A stretch of DNA of 64,000 nt from contig QUKC01000007.1 in assembly GCA_003481005.1 (NCBI GenBank), positions 62,001 to 126,000 of the forward strand. The letters are read 5' to 3'. The notes beneath the pieces were generated by a model. That model was not told the DNA's origin and searched no databases. It was given only the letters and a program-made list of their open reading frames with translations. Both the position numbers and the translations under genes were made by a program. Shown one piece after another: positions 58,680 to 64,000 of this stretch. The stretch comes from Firmicutes bacterium TM09-10 (lineage in GTDB: Bacteria > Bacillota > Clostridia > Lachnospirales > Lachnospiraceae). Numbering within the stretch: the first letter of the stretch is position 1; every line of letters begins with the position of its first letter.

Positions 58680-59798
58680 ATGAAAAAAATGGTTTTAAAG
58701 GAAAATAATTCCTGCAGAATGCAGTGTATCTCAGAAGAAAATCTGGAACAGGAAATGGACAGCCAGGTAGAGCCGTTTCTGAAACAGGTTCAGATTTGCG
58801 GGTGGATGGAGGTCGCGCCCGAAGGCGGTGAATCGCAGGAGCGTGATGCGGCATCGGCAGACAGCACATCGCAAAAGCCTGAGAACGCACCAGAAGACGG
58901 CGTGGCTCAGAGAAAAACAGCTAAGACGGGCGGTCTGTATTATGAACTGTATCCGCAGGAGACACAAAAAGGGACGATCGTGATCAGCTATGGCTTTACA
59001 GAGTCCTGCCTGAAATATCATGAATTGATTTACTATTTTTATCTGCAGGGATATCAGGTGGCGATTATGGATCACAGAGGGCATGGAAAATCCATGCGTG
59101 AAGTGGAAGATCACACAATTGTACACATTGGATTGTTTTCCCGATATGTAAAAGATCTGCACCGGTTCGTCAAAACAGTGGTGAAGCCGATGGCAAAAGA
59201 TCTGCCGCTGTATCTGTACGCACATTCCATGGGCGGCTGTATCGGCGCATTTTATCTGGAGCAGTACCCTGAGGATTTTGCCAAAGCGGTTCTGAATGCA
59301 CCGATGTTGGGAGTGAATCTGGGCGGCGTGCCGTCCTGGGCGGCGCGGGTGCTGTGTGATTTTAAAGTGTTCGGAGGCAATGGGAAGGATCGTCTGCTCA
59401 CACAGGGCACTTTTGATCCGGAAGAGTCTTTTGCGGATGCGTCCTGCAGCTCCGAAGCGCGCCATGATTATTATATGAAAAAGCGGCGGGAGGATGAAAG
59501 CTGCCAGACCTCTTCGGGAAGCTATGAATGGGGCAGGGAAGCGATCAATGCCGGAAAATTTGTCATCAGCAAAAAGCAGGCGAAAAAGGTGAAGACGCCG
59601 GTGCTTTTATTTCAGGCGGGAAAAGATACGCTCGTAACGCCCGGAGCGCAAAAAGAGTTTATCAAGAGGATCCCAGATGGACAGCTGGTGGTTGTGCCCG
59701 ATATCCGGCATGAAATTTACCGTGCACCAAACAGCGTCCTGCAGCCGTATCTGGAAATGATTTTTGAATTTTATGACAGTGGAGAAAAAGTCCTGTAA
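58680..59798 (+). CDS. Alpha/beta hydrolase (lysophospholipase / monoacylglycerol lipase-like)
   Basis: A 372-residue cytoplasmic serine hydrolase of the Hydrolase_4 group. GTIVISYGFTESCLKY forms the oxyanion strand, DHRGHGKS the conserved loop, YAHSMGGC the nucleophile elbow (Ser), FQAGKDTLV the acid Asp and DIRHEIY the catalytic His. An N-terminal stretch of about 75 residues is charged and partly disordered. It probably cleaves lipid esters. GGAG lies 7 bases before the ATG. Confidence 0.88.
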   Translation: MKKMVLKENNSCRMQCISEENLEQEMDSQVEPFLKQVQICGWMEVAPEGGESQERDAASADSTSQKPENAPEDGVAQRKTAKTGGLYYELYPQETQKGTIVISYGFTESCLKYHELIYYFYLQGYQVAIMDHRGHGKSMREVEDHTIVHIGLFSRYVKDLHRFVKTVVKPMAKDLPLYLYAHSMGGCIGAFYLEQYPEDFAKAVLNAPMLGVNLGGVPSWAARVLCDFKVFGGNGKDRLLTQGTFDPEESFADASCSSEARHDYYMKKRREDESCQTSSGSYEWGREAINAGKFVISKKQAKKVKTPVLLFQAGKDTLVTPGAQKEFIKRIPDGQLVVVPDIRHEIYRAPNSVLQPYLEMIFEFYDSGEKVL

Positions 59799-59855
59799 AA
59801 AAGGAGGACCGGCAGAAGTTTTGCTTTCCTGCCGACGATATGAAAGCAAGACTTG

Positions 59856-59884
59856 TTGCGTATTGCCCGCCGGGGTGGTATGAT
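59856..59884 (+). promoter_or_regulatory. Promoter before the DegT aminotransferase gene
   Basis: TTGCGT (59856-59861), 17-bp spacer, TATGAT (59879-59884), about 55 bases before the chosen start codon. A short CGGCAG/CTGCCG hairpin precedes it but has no T run. Confidence 0.55.
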
Positions 59885-59939
59885 AGAGGAAATGCAGACG
59901 GGCATAGTTTGCACAGTTTTGAGCGAAATGGAGATTAGA

Positions 59940-61133
59940 ATGGAACAGTTAGCAATTTTTGGCGGGGAGCCGGTTCGGAAGACACCGATTTCCTATGGGC
60001 ACCAGTATATTGATGATGCGGACATAGAAGCGGTTGCAAATGTGCTGCGCAGTGATGCGCTCACCTGTGGACCGAAGGTGACAGAGCTGGAGAAGCGTTT
60101 ATGCGAAGTAACCGGGGCAAACTATGTTGTTATGGTCAGCAACGGAACGGCGGCGCTGCATCTGGCTGCGATGGCGGCGGGCATTACGAAAGGGGACGAG
60201 GTAATCGTAACCCCCCTGACGTTTGCAGCTTCCTCCAACTGTATTTTGTATTGTGGCGGGACGCCGGTTTTTGCTGATGTAAAGCGTGACACCTACAATA
60301 TTGATCCGGAGAGTATCCGCAGCCATATCACAGAAAAGACCAAAGCTGTCGTTGCGGTGGATTTTACCGGTCAGGCAGTGGAGCTGGATGAGATCCGTCA
60401 GATCTGCAAGGAGCATAATCTGATGCTGATCGAGGATGCGGCGCATGCGATCGGCACACAGTATAAAAATAAAAAAGTAGGCAGCATCGCAGATTTTACA
60501 ACCTTCAGTTTTCATCCGGTCAAAACCGTAACAGCCGGAGAAGGCGGCGCGATTGCAACCAACGATGAGAAGCTGTATCACAGGCTGCTTCGGCTGCGCT
60601 CTCACGGAATTACGAGAAATCCGGATGAGATGGTACATCCGACCGATGCGAAGTGGTACAACGAACAGGTTGAGCTCGGCTATAACTATCGGATGACAGA
60701 TTTTCAGGCGGCGCTTTTGCTCAGCCAGTTAGACAAGCTGGACCGTTTTATCGAAAGAAGAACACAGATCGTAAAACGCTATAATGAGGCGTTTGCAGAG
60801 TGCCCGGAGCTTGTGCTGCAGCAGGAGATCCCGGAGTCGAAGACGGCGCGCCATTTGTACATGATCCAGTTAAATCCAGAGCTTCTGACCTGTACCAGAA
60901 GAGAATTTTTTGATGCGCTGTATGCGGAAAATGTGCATGCACAGGTACATTATCTGCCGGTTTATTGGCATTCCTATTACGAAAAGCTGGGCTATCCGAA
61001 GGGACTATGCCCGAATGCAGAGTATCTGTATGAGCATGTGATGAGCATCCCGCTCTTTTACAGCATGACAGACGAGGATGTGGAAAGCGTCATCACTGCG
61101 ATTAAAAAAGTGCTCGCTTATTACAGGAGATAG
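59940..61133 (+). CDS. DegT/DnrJ/EryC1/StrS-family sugar aminotransferase (PseC-like)
   Basis: A 397-residue PLP enzyme. NGTAALHLAAMAAGI binds the cofactor phosphate, EDAAHAIGTQYKNKKVG lines the ring, and SFHPVKTVTAGEGGA contains the Schiff-base Lys. The length and the motifs GGEPVRKTPISYGHQYIDDADI and YRMTDFQAALLLSQLDKLD fit PseC-type UDP-4-keto-sugar aminotransferases. It would make an amino-deoxy sugar for glycans or glycoproteins. No dehydratase (PseB) is nearby. ATG 59940 is used because GGAG lies 6 bases upstream. Confidence 0.87.
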   Translation: MEQLAIFGGEPVRKTPISYGHQYIDDADIEAVANVLRSDALTCGPKVTELEKRLCEVTGANYVVMVSNGTAALHLAAMAAGITKGDEVIVTPLTFAASSNCILYCGGTPVFADVKRDTYNIDPESIRSHITEKTKAVVAVDFTGQAVELDEIRQICKEHNLMLIEDAAHAIGTQYKNKKVGSIADFTTFSFHPVKTVTAGEGGAIATNDEKLYHRLLRLRSHGITRNPDEMVHPTDAKWYNEQVELGYNYRMTDFQAALLLSQLDKLDRFIERRTQIVKRYNEAFAECPELVLQQEIPESKTARHLYMIQLNPELLTCTRREFFDALYAENVHAQVHYLPVYWHSYYEKLGYPKGLCPNAEYLYEHVMSIPLFYSMTDEDVESVITAIKKVLAYYRR

Positions 61134-61147
61134 ATTGGAGAACGAAC

Positions 61148-62917
61148 ATGAAGAAATTTTTGGAGCTCATTTCCGAAGAGATGGGAAAAGGCTTTGAAGC
61201 TGCAGGTTATGAGGCACAGCTGGGACGCGTAACCGTGTCCAACCGTCCCGATCTGTGCGAATATCAGTGTAACGGTGCGATGGCGGGCGCAAAAAAATAC
61301 CATAAAGCCCCGATCATGATCGCCAACGATGTAGCGGAAAAGTTGACGGACAGCGCAGTATTTTCTGAAGTATCTGCGGTTGCGCCCGGATTTTTGAACC
61401 TGAAAGTAAAGGACAGTTTTGTCTGCGAATATTTAAAAGAGATGGCTGCAGCGGAGAAGTTTGGCGTAGAGCCTCCTGAAAAGAAAAAAACCATCGTTGT
61501 CGATTACGGCGGCCCCAATGTTGCAAAGCCGCTCCACGTCGGTCATCTGCGCTCCGCAGTCATCGGCGAAAGCATCAAGCGGATCAACCGTTACAAAGGA
61601 CATAGGGTTATCGGCGATGTCCATCTGGGCGACTGGGGACTGCAGATGGGGCTGATCATTACCGAGTTAAAAGCGCGCAAGCCCGAGCTGCCTTATTTTG
61701 ATGAAAGCTTTACCGGGGAATATCCGCAGGAGGCTCCCTTTACTGTATCCGAGCTGGAAGAAATCTATCCGACAGCGAGCGGAAAGTCCAAAGAAGATCC
61801 TGCGTATAAGGAGGCAGCGCTGGAAGCAACGCTGCGCCTGCAAAGCGGTGACCGTGGCTACCGCGCGCTGTGGAAGCATATTATTGCGGTATCTGTAGCC
61901 GATCTGAAAAAAAACTATAGCAATCTGGATGTGGAATTTGATCTCTGGAAGGGCGAATCCGATGCAGACCCGCTCATTCCGGGATTGGTAAATCGTTTAA
62001 AAGAATCCGGCCTTGCGTATGAAAGCCAGGGTGCGCTGGTTGTAGATGTTAAAGAGGATACTGATACGAAGGAAATGCCGCCCTGCATCATCTTAAAATC
62101 CGATGGCGCGGCGCTGTATGCAACGACAGACCTTGCAACAATCGTGGACCGTATGGAGAATCTGCATGCGGATTCCCTGATCTATCTTGCGGATAAGCGT
62201 CAGGAGATGCACTTTGTACAGGTGTTCCGTGTTGCGAAAAAGGCAGGGCTGGTAACGCCGGAAACAGAGTTAAAATATGTTGGCTTCGGCACGATGAACG
62301 GCAAGGACGGAAAGCCCTTTAAGACGAGAGAGGGCGGCGTTATGCGTCTGGAATACCTGATCCGCGATATCGACGAGGAAATGTACCGTAAGGTATCCGA
62401 AAGCCGTCATGATCTGTCTGAGGAAGAGGCAAGAAAGATCGCCAAAATCATCGGTCTTTCCGCAATCAAATACGGAGATCTGTCCAATCAGGCCTCCAAG
62501 GACTATATTTTCGATATCGATCGCTTCACCTCCTTCGAGGGAGACACGGGTCCGTATATTCTGTATACAATCGTGCGCATTAAATCGATCCTTGCCAAGT
62601 ATCAGGAACAGGGAAAGAGCCTGGAAAACCTGTGCCTGGAAGAGGCGCAGGGCGCTTCCGAAAAAGATCTGATGCGTCAGCTGTGCAGCTTCAATGCAAT
62701 GATGGACAGTGCCTGTGAGGAAACCGCGCCTCATAAGATCTGCGCGTACATTTATGATCTGGCGAACGCGTTCAACAAGTTTTACCATGAGACAAAGATT
62801 CTGGCAGAAGAGGATCAGAAGAAGCAGGCAGGCTGGATTGCACTGCTGAAGCTGACCAAAGAAGTGCTGGAAACCTGCATCGATGTACTGGGCTTCTCCG
62901 CACCCGACAGAATGTAA
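61148..62917 (+). CDS. argS: Arginyl-tRNA synthetase
   Basis: A 589-residue class I synthetase charging tRNA-Arg. An Add-1-type N-terminal domain is followed by the HIGH-type motif KPLHVGHLRSAV and the Rossmann core (YATTDLATIVDRM, VFRVAKKAG). KMSKS is replaced by a PFKTREGG-type loop, as is common in ArgRS. The C-terminal anticodon domain ends in LGFSAPDRM with the typical DALR-like helix. No T-box leader was seen. It ends at a strong terminator. Confidence 0.96.
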   Translation: MKKFLELISEEMGKGFEAAGYEAQLGRVTVSNRPDLCEYQCNGAMAGAKKYHKAPIMIANDVAEKLTDSAVFSEVSAVAPGFLNLKVKDSFVCEYLKEMAAAEKFGVEPPEKKKTIVVDYGGPNVAKPLHVGHLRSAVIGESIKRINRYKGHRVIGDVHLGDWGLQMGLIITELKARKPELPYFDESFTGEYPQEAPFTVSELEEIYPTASGKSKEDPAYKEAALEATLRLQSGDRGYRALWKHIIAVSVADLKKNYSNLDVEFDLWKGESDADPLIPGLVNRLKESGLAYESQGALVVDVKEDTDTKEMPPCIILKSDGAALYATTDLATIVDRMENLHADSLIYLADKRQEMHFVQVFRVAKKAGLVTPETELKYVGFGTMNGKDGKPFKTREGGVMRLEYLIRDIDEEMYRKVSESRHDLSEEEARKIAKIIGLSAIKYGDLSNQASKDYIFDIDRFTSFEGDTGPYILYTIVRIKSILAKYQEQGKSLENLCLEEAQGASEKDLMRQLCSFNAMMDSACEETAPHKICAYIYDLANAFNKFYHETKILAEEDQKKQAGWIALLKLTKEVLETCIDVLGFSAPDRM

Positions 62918-62973
62918 CGATTGCGATCCGCGCGGAAACAGTCCTTGCGGACATTTTACCGCAGAATAAAGAG

Positions 62974-63000
62974 AAAGAGGGGTAGCAGAGCCCCTCTTTT
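62974..63000 (+). terminator. Terminator after argS
   Basis: AAAGAGGGG (62974-62982) pairs with CCCCTCTTT (62991-62999), loop 8 nt, T-rich 3' arm. Palindrome copy D begins at the next base. Confidence 0.85.
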
Positions 63001-63040
63001 ATTCATGACAATAGAATGCTCGCAGAGCGTGCATTCTATA
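63001..63040. repeat. Interspersed palindromic element, copy D (right end degenerate)
   Basis: ATTCATGA and the left arm CAATAGAATGC (63009-63019) are identical to copy A, as is the loop. The right arm keeps GCATTCTAT but then reads ACAG instead of TG. It lies directly behind the argS terminator. Confidence 0.82.
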
Positions 63041-63067
63041 CAGCATGGAACAAAGCGGTCATGATAC

Positions 63068-63096
63068 TTGTCTGCCGACGTGAGTAGGGATATAAT
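63068..63096 (+). promoter_or_regulatory. Promoter of the small membrane protein / sulfatase operon
   Basis: TTGTCT (63068-63073), 17-bp spacer, consensus TATAAT (63091-63096), about 35 bases before the start codon at 63131. Confidence 0.75.
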
Positions 63097-63130
63097 GAGA
63101 ATGCAGAAAAATCCGGGAGGAAGAGTCGTT

Positions 63131-63373
63131 ATGAAACTATTTGAGACGGCGGACAGATACTGTAAAGAAAGCAACTGGAAAACACTGGCGCTTTTGAAAT
63201 TCTGCCTGTTTGCAATGGGGATGTTGATCGGCATGAAGGTGCCTGAGAAGCACAAAAGGGCGGCTGGCACAGCATGCGGGGGCATTTTTGTACTGACTTA
63301 TGTTCCGCTGATGAAAAAGTTTTTTGACGTATGCAGAGAAGAAAAAGAAATCGAAGGAGAAGTGTGGTTATGA
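63131..63373 (+). CDS. 80-residue small membrane protein
   Basis: ATG at 63131 follows GGGAGGAAG. The product has a soluble N-terminal helix (MKLFETADRYCKESNWKTL) and two hydrophobic helices (about 20-35 and 46-60) separated by a basic loop PEKHKRAAG. Similar small clostridial proteins are, from memory, sometimes named permease of phosphate ABC transporter; I see nothing here that supports that role. The stop overlaps the sulfatase start (ATGA). Confidence 0.72.
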   Translation: MKLFETADRYCKESNWKTLALLKFCLFAMGMLIGMKVPEKHKRAAGTACGGIFVLTYVPLMKKFFDVCREEKEIEGEVWL

Positions 63374-64000
63374 ATCAGCCCAACATTCTGATCCTGCACT
63401 GCGATCAGCTTCGGCAGGACTGTCTTGGCTTTAACGGGAATGCGGACGTGCGTACGCCGAATCTGGACCGGCTGGCGGCAGACAGTGTAAATTATGAAAA
63501 TCATTATACGGTGTATCCGATCTGTACACCGTCGCGCTATTCGTTCTGGAGCAGCCTGTATGTGCACCAGCACGGCGCGTGGGACAATCAGGCGACGCTG
63601 CCTTCCGGATATCCAACATTTCCGGGGGTTTTGCGGGAGCAGGGCTACCATACGGCGGCAGTCGGGAAAATGCACATGAATCCGACCTATCAGGACATCG
63701 GCTTTTCGGAGATGGAGCTGGCAGAGCAGAACGGGATCGGGCGCTTTGAGGACGATTATCACCGGTGGCTGATGGACAACGGCAAAATCGACCGTTTTGA
63801 CCTGCACCATCAGTCTGGTATTTTTTATGAAGAGGGGAAATCCCATTTATATGATATGTGCCAGTGCGCGGAGTCGGATCTGGAGGAGCGGTTTTATTCG
63901 ACGGAGTGGATCACACGGCGCGCCGAGGAGCAGATCGGACGCTGGGAGGAGGACGCGCCGTCGGTTCTGATGGTCGGCTATGTCAGCCCGCACCACCCGT
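63370..64000 (+). CDS. Type I sulfatase, N-terminal part (3' end outside window)
   Basis: The frame stays open for 210 codons to the edge. NILILHCDQLRQDCLG at the start carries the first metal residues, and Cys52 in ICTPSR is the CxPSR site that is converted to formylglycine by an anaerobic or aerobic maturase. GKMHM replaces the usual GKWH. This is the alkaline phosphatase-superfamily sulfatase fold that hydrolyses sulfate esters of host or plant glycans; some members are phosphonate or phosphodiester hydrolases. There is no signal peptide, so it appears cytoplasmic. Start ATG overlaps the previous stop. Confidence 0.9.
   Translation, partial: MNQPNILILHCDQLRQDCLGFNGNADVRTPNLDRLAADSVNYENHYTVYPICTPSRYSFWSSLYVHQHGAWDNQATLPSGYPTFPGVLREQGYHTAAVGKMHMNPTYQDIGFSEMELAEQNGIGRFEDDYHRWLMDNGKIDRFDLHHQSGIFYEEGKSHLYDMCQCAESDLEERFYSTEWITRRAEEQIGRWEEDAPSVLMVGYVSPHHP

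Noticed and set aside
59815..59845. Terminator after the alpha/beta hydrolase
   Set aside because: A CGGCAG/CTGCCG hairpin exists but no T run follows on the plus strand.
61060..61147. T-box leader for argS
   Set aside because: Only 14 bases separate argS from the preceding gene and no T-box sequence is present.

Overview
The window looks like a chromosomal segment of a Gram-positive, probably gut-dwelling member of Lachnospiraceae (Clostridia). Pointers are strong GGAGG ribosome binding sites, TTGACA/TATAAT-type promoters, a class 2 (about 310 residue) PyrF, a PurE-PurM-PurN-PurD operon, a ClpC-RadA neighbourhood, small membrane proteins of the type common in that family, and genes for plant-glycan use (GH78, GH3, sulfatase). 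No rRNA, tRNA, CRISPR array, insertion sequence or prophage was seen. Genus cannot be fixed from sequence alone.

Layout. 1-867 is the tail of a Wadjet-type JetC (SMC-like anti-plasmid ATPase), closed by a strong terminator. 1068-10113 holds carbohydrate and housekeeping genes: GH78 alpha-L-rhamnosidase with a divergent AraC regulator, a glycosyltransferase fused to a MarR-like domain, an RsmF-type rRNA methyltransferase and a GH3 enzyme with reversed domain order. 10153-14328 carries a TPR lipoprotein, an SGNH protein coupled to a membrane acyltransferase, and pyrF. 14641-17073 is a c-di-GMP regulator (GGDEF-REC-HD-GYP) with an Hpt protein. 17299-34402 is a Wzx/Wzy-type surface polysaccharide locus. 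34611-38417 is an iron, heme or corrinoid ABC importer. 38547-41920 resembles the ydjI-ydjG-ydjH membrane-stress genes. Then come a TetR regulator, glgB, pyrE, small membrane proteins and an M29 peptidase (to 47970), purE-M-N-D, an SH3 membrane protein with an extreme acidic/basic tail, gntR-clpC-orf-radA, a small Pro-rich ORF, a structured non-coding region, an alpha/beta hydrolase, a DegT aminotransferase, argS, and a sulfatase cut by the right edge.

How genes work together. The main theme is envelope polysaccharide assembly under possible c-di-GMP control. A complete GGDEF/HD-GYP receiver protein and an Hpt protein lie just upstream of the glycan locus. Inside the locus, one of two Wzz-like chain-length proteins ends in a GGDEF domain with a destroyed active site, and another protein fuses a GT2 glycosyltransferase, one membrane helix and a complete metallophosphoesterase. 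These unusual fusions make the locus the best candidate for an undescribed regulatory or processing circuit. No initiating sugar-phosphate transferase and no tyrosine kinase are present in the window.

A second theme is a family of interspersed palindromes at gene borders. Four full copies and one half copy of a 33-bp hairpin element with constant flank ATTCATGA sit directly behind a stem-loop, in most cases a terminator; two copies abut a -35 box and one has a compensatory base-pair change. Two larger elements ending in TTACAGTTCAC-type inverted repeats share the motif ATGCTCGCA with them. One large element precedes a promoter-hairpin-terminator unit without a gene (58325-58475) that has mutually exclusive stems and may be a small RNA or an attenuator.
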